In this document: piece by piece, positions 58,075 to 64,000 of the stretch
How the letters are laid out: each line of letters begins with the position of its first letter
Position numbering within the stretch: position 1 is the stretch's first letter
Source of the DNA: Pseudomonas allokribbensis
GTDB lineage: Bacteria > Pseudomonadota > Gammaproteobacteria > Pseudomonadales > Pseudomonadaceae
Length of the DNA stretch: 64,000 nt
Assembly: GCF_014863605.1 (NCBI RefSeq)
Contig: NZ_CP062252.1
Span: 2,179,001 to 2,243,000, forward strand
Direction: 5' to 3'
Notes under the pieces: model-generated
What the model saw: the letters and a program-made list of their open reading frames with translations, nothing else
Databases searched by the model: none
What the model was told of the DNA's origin: nothing
Translations under genes and position numbers: made by a program

Positions 58075-58830
58075 ATGTATAGTAAATACTTTGAGTACAT
58101 CACTGATAAGGTAGCGGCAGCAAAAAGAGAAGCGGATATTCTTGCTGCGCAGTTAAATCATCACGGCCTCGCTGGGCAGATTCGGGAGATAGCGCTCAGA
58201 AACTGTGTGGTGCCTTTCTTAACCCATAGCTTTCATTGTGGGTCAGGGAAAGTGATTGATACAGCGGAGAAAATTTCCGATCAATTAGACTTAGTCGTTT
58301 ATCAGAGAAAAACGGCTCCACCCATTATGTTCGCAAGCGAGCTTGGGCTGTTTCCAATAGAGTGTGTGAAGTACGTATTTGAAGTTAAGTCAACACTGAA
58401 TGCTTCCGAGGTGAAGGATGCGATAAAAAAATTCCAGTCGCTTCATGAGCTTCGATCCTATCCTAGGATGGTTAGCGGTGAAACTGTATATGGGGAGAAT
58501 CCCATAACGGTATTGTTTGCGTTCTCGTCAGATATCAGTGGGTCTGAGATTGAAAGGTATCTGAAATATGATAGTGGTGAAATCCCTCAAGCCAGTGTCA
58601 TATGTGTTCTTGGCAAGGGCTACTGGTTCTGGAAGGATGGTTGGCATGGGGTTTTGATTAAGCCGGAAATGCCACCCATGTTCGAGTTTGCACTATTCAT
58701 TACAGGTCTTATTAATACATTGGTGAGTGAAGAAATGTCCCTAAGAGCCTTTAGTCCAGGGGCATATGTAAACGTTGATAAAGTTTTAGAAGAGTTTGAA
58801 TTAAAAAATTCTATGAAAGAGGATCAATAA
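58075..58830 (+). CDS. DUF6602-like protein with nuclease-type motif, AT-rich cargo
   Basis: A 251-residue soluble protein. After an N-terminal helical region, SDQLDLVVYQRKTAPP (Asp 72) and YVFEVKSTLNASEVKDAI (Glu 103, Lys 105) give a D...ExK pattern like PD-(D/E)XK nucleases, and the sequence resembles DUF6602. It is AT-rich, on the plus strand, and its end overlaps the convergent leftward gene by 20 bases, all signs of a late-acquired moron. A role in defence against other phages is an inference. Confidence 0.65.
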   Translation: MYSKYFEYITDKVAAAKREADILAAQLNHHGLAGQIREIALRNCVVPFLTHSFHCGSGKVIDTAEKISDQLDLVVYQRKTAPPIMFASELGLFPIECVKYVFEVKSTLNASEVKDAIKKFQSLHELRSYPRMVSGETVYGENPITVLFAFSSDISGSEIERYLKYDSGEIPQASVICVLGKGYWFWKDGWHGVLIKPEMPPMFEFALFITGLINTLVSEEMSLRAFSPGAYVNVDKVLEEFELKNSMKEDQ

Positions 58831-59197
58831 CCACGTCGTCAAGCTCGTTGGGGTACTTCGCTAAATGTTGCAAACCTGCGGCTCTCAAATGTCGCAACAC
58901 CTTTTCGCTCGGCTCGTAGGGGGTCGTGACATTCCGTAGCATCCACACCTGAGTTTCGAAGTCGGCCGCGATCAGGTTCCGAAGCAGGTTCTGATACACC
59001 TCCTGCTGGTTCTTGAATCCGTGGGCGACCATGACTCGTTTGAGGTCAGGCTTGAATACCCCGGCGACCTCAACCGTAAACTTCTCGACGCCCAATGCAG
59101 CGTCCTTTGCTGCTGCCTTCTCGCGCTTCTTGCGTTGCTTGATGGCTTCCGCCGTCGGCTGGGGCTCGTCCTGCGTCAGCACCTGTTCTTCGGCCAT
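58811..59197 (-). CDS. Prophage protein, unknown
   Basis: A 128-residue soluble protein: a charged, Lys/Ala-rich N-terminal helix (AIKQRKKREKAAAKDAALGV) and a compact helical C-terminal part (PDLKRVMVAHGFKNQQEVYQ). GAGGTAGGCC precedes the ATG. It might bind DNA, but no family is recognised. Part of the leftward operon. Confidence 0.65.
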   Translation of the reverse strand: MAEEQVLTQDEPQPTAEAIKQRKKREKAAAKDAALGVEKFTVEVAGVFKPDLKRVMVAHGFKNQQEVYQNLLRNLIAADFETQVWMLRNVTTPYEPSEKVLRHLRAAGLQHLAKYPNELDDVVIDPLS

Positions 59198-59292
59198 GGC
59201 CTACCTCTTCAATTCCGCTGGCCGGCAAGTCCAGCCAGGTCTGTCGGCGGCGCGTGGCCGCTCGGTTGATGGTCCGTCTCACGCTGCTTCCT

Positions 59293-59856
59293 TCACTTGA
59301 TCCGGATCGAGCTTTCGCCGCGCTCAAGGTGCGCCCAGGCCGGTTCCGGTAGCAGTTCATGCTCCGCGTCTTCGCCGGCTTCAATGCGCTTGCGCACAGC
59401 ATCGTTGTGATCGCGGATTTCCTTGAGCCGGACGGCGATGATTTTTTTGTCAGGTGTAATCACGCTCTTCAACGAGACAAACTCATCGGGTACAGCCTGT
59501 TCGTTGTCGACGATGACCTTCTCGGGCGAAAGGGCGAGAGTGATGGTGAACAGTGGCCGCTTGATCGACTTGATGTCTGCGGCTTCCATGTTTCGGCGGA
59601 GGTAGTCACTGAGCTGGCCCACGGTGTTTTTCTTGATGCGCTTGAGCTCGTTCAGACGGTCGACCTCCTTGTCGATTGCGTCGATGTCGCCTTCGATGTT
59701 CCGGCGCAGCATGACGACGCTATCGGCCTTCACTTCGAACTCACCCTTGATGCCATCCATGGTGTCTTGGATAGCTTGGCGTAGACCTTCGTCGCCGGTG
59801 TCAGCCAGAGCCAAGAGCTCGGCCATCTGCGTATTCAGTTTGTAGAGGTCAGTCAT
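59293..59856 (-). CDS. Siphovirus Gp157-family protein
   Basis: A 187-residue protein with the Gp157 pattern: an N-terminal coiled coil with IDAIDKEVDRLNELKRIKKN, then TVGQLSDYLRRNMEAADIKS and TITLALSPEKVIVDNEQAVP. Gp157 proteins are typical of temperate siphovirus early regions, often beside recombination genes. It overlaps the upstream gene at 59853 by four bases. Confidence 0.88.
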   Translation of the reverse strand: MTDLYKLNTQMAELLALADTGDEGLRQAIQDTMDGIKGEFEVKADSVVMLRRNIEGDIDAIDKEVDRLNELKRIKKNTVGQLSDYLRRNMEAADIKSIKRPLFTITLALSPEKVIVDNEQAVPDEFVSLKSVITPDKKIIAVRLKEIRDHNDAVRKRIEAGEDAEHELLPEPAWAHLERGESSIRIK

Positions 59857-60602
59857 GCTGCACCTTCCATAGCGTCTTCAAGGTCCGCTTTTCGGGCGTC
59901 CTTGGCGCGGGTGAATTTGAGTTTGTGGGCTGCGCACTCTGGATCGGTTTTGCGTAAGTCCAGCTTGCGCATCGCCGACTTGTAGAGCTGCTCCAGCTCA
60001 TTGAGCGACTGCGCGGTGCCAATCAGGTGGAGTGTTTCCGAGAGCCATTCGCGGTACTCAGCAGCCAGACGCTCTTTCGCTTCGATCTTGTCCTCGGCGC
60101 GCTCGATTTCGGCTTCACCCAGGCGCTCGTTGACGTAGTGAATGTCGTCGTAAAGACCCAGGCGAACATCGGCGGAAAAGCCCAACTGGCTCAGGCACTT
60201 GCCGATCGCATCAGTAAGGGATTTTTTCGGGGCATCGAAGTCAGTGCTGATGCTTCCGAATTTGTTCTGAGTGATGAAAGGTGTGTGCCCATAGTGCGTG
60301 ATCGTTTTGCGCTCGCCGTCGCCTCCCAAGTACCAAAGCGCGACTTTGAGTGTGTGCACCTGGGCATGAGCCAGAACCGATCCTTCTTTGTTCAAAAGTG
60401 GGCCGCCGATATCGAACCGCTCTTCGATAACGTCGTAGCCCCAGCCGGTACCGCACGGGCCGAACTGCTCAGTGGCGCGTTTAGCCAGGTACTGGGCATT
60501 CACTGCGGTACCCGTGAAACCGCCGAGGCCGGTGTATTCCTTTGTGAACTTGGGGTCGGTCTTTTCGACCTCTTCCCATAGGGCGAGGTTGGGTGCAGAC
60601 AT
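59853..60602 (-). CDS. Candidate single-strand annealing recombinase (Rad52/Sak-like)
   Basis: A 249-residue protein coupled to Gp157. The N-terminal two thirds include FTGTAVNAQYLAKRATEQFG and KKSLTDAIGKCLSQLGFSAD followed by VRLGLYDDIHYVNERL, which is the shape of phage Rad52/Sak-type annealing proteins. The C-terminal third is a charged helical region. GGGAGATAGTC precedes MSAPNLALW; the longer frame upstream covers two other small genes and is rejected. The family assignment is by eye. Confidence 0.65.
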   Translation of the reverse strand: MSAPNLALWEEVEKTDPKFTKEYTGLGGFTGTAVNAQYLAKRATEQFGPCGTGWGYDVIEERFDIGGPLLNKEGSVLAHAQVHTLKVALWYLGGDGERKTITHYGHTPFITQNKFGSISTDFDAPKKSLTDAIGKCLSQLGFSADVRLGLYDDIHYVNERLGEAEIERAEDKIEAKERLAAEYREWLSETLHLIGTAQSLNELEQLYKSAMRKLDLRKTDPECAAHKLKFTRAKDARKADLEDAMEGAA

Positions 60603-60646
60603 GACTATCTCCCGCCACGCAAGTACGCAGCTGTGAAAGAAGTGGG

Positions 60647-60763
60647 TTACTGAGTGATCCGGTCGGCGAGGGCGCTGAGCAGCATCAGGAAGGTGAAGAC
60701 GCCGATGGCCGAGAATGAGCCGCGCCAGATCAGCGTGCGACGGGCCCACTGACGGCCAGTCAT
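60647..60763 (-). CDS. 38-residue membrane protein in a chain of coupled small genes
   Basis: MTGRQWARRTLIWRGSFSAI then GVFTFLMLLSALADRITQ: one hydrophobic span after a basic N-terminus. Its ATG overlaps the stop of the next gene upstream (ATGA), which explains the lack of its own ribosome site. Unknown. Confidence 0.5.
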   Translation of the reverse strand: MTGRQWARRTLIWRGSFSAIGVFTFLMLLSALADRITQ

Positions 60764-60885
60764 TGGAATAGCCGGGATGCTTTCACCGGCGGGAGCTGGC
60801 ACGCATCAGCGTTGTTTCGTGTTGCGGTGTAATCCGCCATTACGATTAAGAGGCCGGTGGCGAGGATCCAGAACATGATCTTCAT
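60760..60885 (-). CDS. 41-residue protein with N-terminal span, coupled
   Basis: MKIMFWILATGLLIVMADYT is a signal-anchor-like stretch, followed by ATRNNADACQLPPVKASRLF. A GAGGCC ribosome site precedes the ATG and ATGA overlaps join it to genes on both sides. Unknown. Confidence 0.5.
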   Translation of the reverse strand: MKIMFWILATGLLIVMADYTATRNNADACQLPPVKASRLFQ

Positions 60886-61052
60886 GGACGAGGCCTCACG
60901 GTGATGCGACCGGTCTTGATCGCTGCCACCAACTTTGGCGGAAGTTTTGAAACGGGCAGTTCGCGTGGAATGCCGGCGCCAATCACAGCCAAACTTCGCT
61001 CAATTTCAGCGAGCTGTTCATCAATCAGCGATTTAACCGGTGCCGTACTCAT
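60882..61052 (-). CDS. 56-residue protein, coupled
   Basis: MSTAPVKSLIDEQLAEIERS, LAVIGAGIPRELPVSKLPPK, LVAAIKTGRITVRPRP: a short helical, soluble protein. AAGGAGACGGC precedes the ATG. It overlaps its neighbours by four bases on each side. Unknown. Confidence 0.55.
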   Translation of the reverse strand: MSTAPVKSLIDEQLAEIERSLAVIGAGIPRELPVSKLPPKLVAAIKTGRITVRPRP

Positions 61053-61240
61053 GCCGTCTCCTTGCGCTGCTGACAGACGTCGCGCAGCCGCTTGCAGTAG
61101 TGATTGAACTCGTCGATGGTGATGGCGCCGTCAGTGAAGAGTCGGGTGATCAGCTCCTGTACGAGCAAGCCTGTCTCTTCATGGGCGAAGGGAGCGGTCA
61201 CACCATCAAGTGCTTTGTCGATCAGAATGTGCGGGCTCAA
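61049..61240 (-). CDS. 63-residue protein, coupled
   Basis: The protein contains SPHILIDKALDGVTAPFAHE, ELITRLFTDGAITIDEFNHY and CKRLRDVCQQRKETA, all helical. The start is set at TTG 61240, which has AGGAG at eight bases and overlaps the upstream stop (TTGA); a GTG three codons earlier is the alternative. Unknown. Confidence 0.55.
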   Translation of the reverse strand: MSPHILIDKALDGVTAPFAHEETGLLVQELITRLFTDGAITIDEFNHYCKRLRDVCQQRKETA

Positions 61241-61641
61241 AAGCCGCACTCCTGCTCGACGCGATCGCTTTCGCGCTTTGCATCGCGGTAATCGTTGGCG
61301 TGCACCGCGACTAAGTCGCTAGCCAGCGCACGAACGAACTGCGGATCACCCCCGACGGCTTCAACGGCCCATGTGTGCAAGATCCCACCGTCGTTACGCT
61401 TAATCAGCTCGATCAGGATCTTCTCGATGCACCGATCCGGGTCTGGACTCGCGGCCATGTGGTCAGCCAGCGCTTCAGGCAAGTGGTCAGCATTGACCAG
61501 GACCTTGCTTCGGCCCACCGGATTCGGCGCTTCGACATGGCGCCGGCAAAGCAGATCGTCGACCGACTCGGCCAGCCATTCCTGACCAGCCTCCGTATCA
61601 AGAAAGTCGTCTTCTGGGATGAGCTTGCGTAGAGCTGACAT
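61237..61641 (-). CDS. 134-residue prophage protein, unknown
   Basis: A soluble acidic protein starting MSALRKLIPEDDFLDTEAGQ, with KILIELIKRNDGGILHTWAV, EAVGGDPQFVRALASDLVAV. TTGGAGACGACC precedes this ATG; the open frame extends 31 codons further without a ribosome site. First of the chain of overlapping small genes leading to the annealing protein. Confidence 0.65.
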   Translation of the reverse strand: MSALRKLIPEDDFLDTEAGQEWLAESVDDLLCRRHVEAPNPVGRSKVLVNADHLPEALADHMAASPDPDRCIEKILIELIKRNDGGILHTWAVEAVGGDPQFVRALASDLVAVHANDYRDAKRESDRVEQECGF

Positions 61642-61845
61642 GGTCGTCTCCAAGGTGGCGGGGTGTTGATCCAACAAAACTCGGATGCACTCATCCACTC
61701 CGCTGGTTGCCGTTGGGCGCGGAGGGGAGTGCATTCGGGTGGTGTCGGGGAGCTGAGAGAGAGCGCCGCGTCGAGCTTGAACCTCCTCAGATGGGAAGGA
61801 TCAAACGGGAACAAGGTCGGGCTTCGCTTGGCCGGAGGTACTCAA

Positions 61846-61995
61846 ATGAAACGTACAACCGTTTGGATCGTTGCGTTGTCAGCAGCATTGCTACTCGGTG
61901 GATGCTGGCCTTATTGGCATGACGGTGGTCACGGGCGTGATCATGGGCGTTACTACGGTGGTGACCGCGGAGGCCAGGAGTACCATCGGTATTGA
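61846..61995 (+). CDS. Tiny Gly/His/Tyr-rich lipoprotein
   Basis: A 49-residue lipoprotein: MKRTTVWIVALSAALLLGGC gives a clean lipobox (LGGC), then about 30 residues rich in Gly, His, Asp, Arg and Tyr (HDGGHGRDHGRYYGGDRGG). GGAGGTACTCAA precedes the ATG. Faces against the operon; a cargo gene for surface alteration or superinfection exclusion is conceivable. Confidence 0.6.
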   Translation: MKRTTVWIVALSAALLLGGCWPYWHDGGHGRDHGRYYGGDRGGQEYHRY

Positions 61996-62029
61996 TCAGC
62001 GAATGGGGCTAGTGCTTCGCTCTTTGCCA

Positions 62030-62107
62030 CATCGGGGTGTGATCTGCGTGACGCTTGCCTGACATTGCTCTCACGCAGCCAGACGGTACTCAGATCACAC
62101 CCCGATG
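62030..62107. repeat. Nested perfect inverted repeats (78 bases)
   Basis: Outer 16-base arms CATCGGGGTGTGATCT (62030-62045) and AGATCACACCCCGATG (62092-62107) match perfectly across 46 bases. Inside, CTGCGTGA (62044-62051) pairs with TCACGCAG (62071-62078). No T tract follows, so it is not a plain terminator. It lies between a plus-strand lipoprotein and the minus-strand gene at 62163. Confidence 0.85.
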
Positions 62108-62162
62108 CGCTCTCATAGAGAGGATCAGGCAGTTAACGACAGGCTGTCGTGGCGCTGGTTGT

Positions 62163-62363
62163 TCAGACGGCGCGTTCCAGCTCGCAGCACTCTTCGTAAT
62201 GCGCCATTGCAATCGGCATGTGGAAGCTGTCCAGCGGCCATTTGCTGACATTGCAGCCTTGTCCGGCCGGGCAATGGAAGACGAACAGCTCACCTTCGTC
62301 CTTATCCATTTCCATGCTCACCTGTGCACCGCTGGTGAAGGTGTCCTTGATGATCGTGGTCAT
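62163..62363 (-). CDS. Small cysteine-containing prophage protein
   Basis: A 66-residue soluble protein: MTTIIKDTFTSGAQVSMEMD, then FVFHCPAGQGCNVSKWPLDS and HYEECCELERAV, with four cysteines that could bind a metal. CCGGAGAAACTCAGC precedes this ATG. The same frame also starts at 62462, where GGAGG and an ATGA overlap with the upstream small ORF are equally good, giving 99 residues. Confidence 0.55.
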   Translation of the reverse strand: MTTIIKDTFTSGAQVSMEMDKDEGELFVFHCPAGQGCNVSKWPLDSFHMPIAMAHYEECCELERAV

Positions 62364-62458
62364 GCTGAGTTTCTCCGGATGTTTTCCCAATGCACCCGTC
62401 ACCAGGTGCATCAGTGAAAAATTCCGCGTCCCTTCGGCGCTACCGGCGCGGTACGGGC

Positions 62459-62584
62459 TCATTCAAATTGTTCCTCCAGCCGCGGGCCTTTCGGCTTGTT
62501 CTCCCGCTGGATAACTGCTTTCGACGTTTTACGCTGCACGCCCGGGTCAGTTGCCAACCCTTTGAACCGTTGAGGCCGGTTCAT
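62459..62584 (-). CDS. Possible 41-residue basic protein
   Basis: MNRPQRFKGLATDPGVQRKT, SKAVIQRENKPKGPRLEEQF, E. Polar and basic. Its stop overlaps the ATG at 62462 (ATGA), and its 3' end holds the GGAGG that would serve that start. First leftward ORF after the operator region. No strong ribosome site of its own. Confidence 0.4.
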   Translation of the reverse strand: MNRPQRFKGLATDPGVQRKTSKAVIQRENKPKGPRLEEQFE

Positions 62585-62694
62585 CGCTGCCTTCGAATCT
62601 GGGCCGGTGGTGATCCGGCAAGGTGAAGCGGTGGAACTAAAGAGCGGCGCGGCTTTCGCTGCTGGGCCGTTGTTGTCTGGCTTGCGAATAAAAG

Positions 62695-62730
62695 TAGCAG
62701 CGCTGCTATTTAAAGTAAATAGCGCTGCTA
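62695..62730. promoter_or_regulatory. Palindromic operator region of the leftward operon
   Basis: TAGCAGCGCTGCTA (62695-62708) is a perfect palindrome. It runs into the dyad GCTATTTAAAGTAAATAGC (62705-62723) and a second TAGCGCTGCTA half (62720-62730), in AT-rich DNA. Such paired sites upstream of a phage early operon are typical repressor operators. No cI-like gene is visible in the window. Confidence 0.6.
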
Positions 62731-62750
62731 ATAATAATTTCTATGGCCGT

Positions 62751-62775
62751 AAAAAAGCCCGCACCTGGCGGGCTT
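62751..62775 (-). terminator. Terminator for leftward transcription from the right
   Basis: Arms AAGCCCGC/GCGGGCTT with a five-base loop; on the minus strand six T residues follow. It insulates the operator region from the genes at 62790-64000. Confidence 0.85.
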
Positions 62776-62789
62776 AGGAAAAATGGGGT

Positions 62790-62939
62790 TCAGTCGAGAA
62801 TTGGTGGGTATTTCCCGCTTACGGAATCCCGGTAAATGATTTCGATGAAGAGCCTAGGCTCATTCCGCAGAAGCGCTAAGGCTTGTTTGGCTTTGTCTTT
62901 TGTTTCAAAAGGGCCGGCGCAAATTGCGACACCAATCAT
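62790..62939 (-). CDS. Gene remnant or 49-residue protein
   Basis: A well-formed coding frame without a proper start: from the ATG at 62939 it reads MIGVAICAGPFETKDKAKQA, LALLRNEPRLFIEIIYRDSV, SGKYPPILD. The same frame continues upstream with equally protein-like sequence (GAEQVNTIEAIKALGLPVVP) back to a stop near 63094 but has no ATG, GTG or TTG there and no ribosome site at 62939. Probably the 3' part of a larger gene damaged upstream. Confidence 0.4.
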   Translation of the reverse strand: MIGVAICAGPFETKDKAKQALALLRNEPRLFIEIIYRDSVSGKYPPILD

Positions 62940-63095
62940 TGGAACAACTGGTAGTCCAAGCGCTTTGATCGCCTCGATGGTGTTTACCTGCTCTGCACCT
63001 GTGGCTGTGCGCCACCATTGTCGAGCGGAACGGGTAGTGCGCCCCGGGCTACGGAATCGGATAAGGGAAGAACTGCGCAGTCTTTGAAAACTACC

Positions 63096-63419
63096 TCAGA
63101 ACGAGGTCGCGATCGCCTGAGCCAGTTGATTGTCAGTCATGTGTGGAGGAGGGGAGGGCGCATGGTAGTGCCGAACTGCCTGCTCAAATTGAGCACCACG
63201 TATCTCGCCATCTGAACCGATGAAGGCAAGCGCATCGGCTTTCGCAGGTTTGAAGTTTTTTGTAGCTAGCTCAGAAAGACCGGTGGTTCCTGAAAGGAGA
63301 AAGGTCGGAGCCATCGTGATCATCATCATCGAGTTCTGATACGAGCCCTTGTCCTCCGCAAGAGTTTGAGTGCTGATCGTTCCCAAGCAAATGATGACCA
63401 GGGCTTTCCACGAGTCCAT
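63096..63419 (-). CDS. DUF2388-like secreted protein
   Basis: A 107-residue exported protein: signal peptide DSWKALVIICLGTISTQTLA, then a body with SDGEIRGAQFEQAVRHYHA and a DNQLAQAIATSF end, the pattern of Pseudomonas DUF2388 proteins. Function unknown. Its presence inside the element suggests captured host-type cargo. The start is chosen after a weak GGGA; 13 codons upstream an alternative ATG exists. Confidence 0.6.
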   Translation of the reverse strand: MDSWKALVIICLGTISTQTLAEDKGSYQNSMMMITMAPTFLLSGTTGLSELATKNFKPAKADALAFIGSDGEIRGAQFEQAVRHYHAPSPPPHMTDNQLAQAIATSF

Positions 63420-63489
63420 TCCCAACTGCTTCCTTACTGGCTGGTTGTGATGGCGCAACGATAGCAGATGAGGGAGAGGACAGAAACAA

Positions 63490-63513
63490 GAAGCCCGGCG
63501 CTAGGCCGGGCTT
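63490..63513 (-). terminator. Terminator of the gene at the right edge
   Basis: AAGCCCGGC/GCCGGGCTT arms with a five-base loop; on the minus strand followed by CTTGTTT. It lies two bases beyond the stop of the 63516 gene. Confidence 0.8.
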
Positions 63514-63515
63514 CG

Positions 63516-64000
63516 TTACCAGGGAAGCGTGGTAAGAGTGTATCTAGGCCGGCCGTTGCCAACCGTTCTAGCTCTTAATTGAACAGTGAACGACTTGTTT
63601 AGATGCATATTGATAACAGCTGGATTTTCCACAGAGGCGGCAATCCTTCCATGAATAATCGAACCTTCTTGAGTTTTGAATTCAAACCGTCTTTCGGCAG
63701 GAAATGCACCCAAAAAATCGCCAGTAAACTCAACGTCTTTTTCTACAATATTCTCGATGCTTAGGCGGGATCTGCTAATTCGGACTTGATCCACGCTGGT
63801 GAATGTGAACAAGTGATCCCGCGTTGCCATAGAGCAATACGCTTCGTATGCAATCAGCTTATCGAGGTAATCCGAGATCATTGCAAGCGCACGGGTGCCT
63901 AGCCTGGACGCGGGCTCAGAAAGCTCTTCATCGCTTTTTGTCGATGCCTCAAGCAGTTCGGCCACTAGCTCAAACGCCTGCGAAACCGAGGTCGTCCCCT
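63516..64000 (-). CDS. Prophage-region protein, 5' end outside the window
   Basis: At least 161 residues, truncated by the right edge: the frame stays open from the possible GTG at 63965 to position 64000, with coherent sequence (TTSVSQAFELVAELLEASTK), so the true start lies beyond. Two visible parts: a helical N-terminal region (LGTRALAMISDYLDKLIAYE) and a beta-rich C-terminal domain (FTFTSVDQVRISRSRLSIEN; INMHLNKSFTVQLRART). Unknown. Confidence 0.6.
   Translation of the reverse strand, partial: GTTSVSQAFELVAELLEASTKSDEELSEPASRLGTRALAMISDYLDKLIAYEAYCSMATRDHLFTFTSVDQVRISRSRLSIENIVEKDVEFTGDFLGAFPAERRFEFKTQEGSIIHGRIAASVENPAVINMHLNKSFTVQLRARTVGNGRPRYTLTTLPW

Noticed and set aside
59198..59292. 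Small Arg-rich frame between the 58811 and 59293 genes
   Set aside because: It runs far into the next gene in another frame and has no clear ribosome site; the bases are better read as leader for the gene starting at 59197.
52661..64000. Search for the second attachment site of the element
   Set aside because: No repeat of the tRNA-Pro 3' end was seen up to 64000, so the element is taken to continue past the window.

Overview
The window is a Pseudomonas chromosome segment, most likely from the P. fluorescens group. Evidence: the leuC-leuD-methyltransferase-leuB-asd-fimV-truA-trpF-accD-folC-cvpA-purF-metZ gene order, an RsmE-type CsrA paralogue, the Pseudomonas-type thrS-infC-rpmI-rplT-pheS-pheT-ihfA cluster next to tRNA-Pro(GGG), and GC-rich coding DNA. 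The species call is inference from gene order and protein likeness; no database was searched.

Layout. 1-7.7 kb: the edge of a PAS-type signalling gene, a LysR regulator, and the leucine/aspartate-family biosynthesis genes leuC, leuD, leuB and asd, with an asd-like paralogue that lacks the catalytic cysteine. 7.9-19.5 kb: fimV, truA, trpF, accD-folC-SPOR protein, cvpA-purF and metZ with an SDR gene. 19.6-20.1 kb: three tRNA genes (Val-TAC and two identical Asp-GTC) and a terminator. 20.4-26 kb: a four-gene operon for a Tat-exported molybdenum dehydrogenase (large subunit, [2Fe-2S] subunit, three-haem cytochrome c, XdhC-type maturase). 26-27.6 kb: a PuuB-like oxidase and tRNA-Val(GAC). 27.7-30 kb: a small accessory patch with an internally deleted IS3-family element, small secreted proteins and a possible orphan small RNA. 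30-35.7 kb: a DUF2214-like membrane protein, rsmE, a SPOR lipoprotein, a siderophore-interacting reductase, an endA/DUF1654 pair behind a clear LexA box, and a periplasmic glutaminase-asparaginase. 35.7-42.9 kb: a complete ribose operon, rbsB-A-C-R-K-D, ending in an exported nucleoside hydrolase and headed by a consensus-like promoter and a perfect RbsR-type palindrome. 43-45 kb: small genes, including a frameshifted I78-like inhibitor and a cold-shock protein. 45.3-52.6 kb: the translation cluster and ihfA with a MerR-family regulator.

From 52.7 kb to the right edge is an integrated element, probably a prophage cut by the window end. It starts at tRNA-Pro(GGG) with an integrase and an excisionase-like gene. 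A long leftward set of small, often ATGA-overlapping genes follows: Gp157 family, a candidate single-strand annealing protein, a C5 DNA methyltransferase and many unknowns. Several rightward, independently transcribed cargo genes lie among them, of which 55082-55621 and 58075-58830 are visibly AT-richer. The most interesting is a DUF6602-like protein with a nuclease-type D...ExK pattern, a plausible defence or exclusion gene. The leftward genes run from strong palindromes at 62.7 kb that look like a repressor-controlled promoter region.

How it fits together: the ribose operon takes up ribose, and the exported hydrolase could free ribose from nucleosides outside the cytoplasm. The molybdenum dehydrogenase carries its own electron acceptor and maturase. 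The LexA box implies that the DUF1654/endonuclease pair is DNA-damage inducible.
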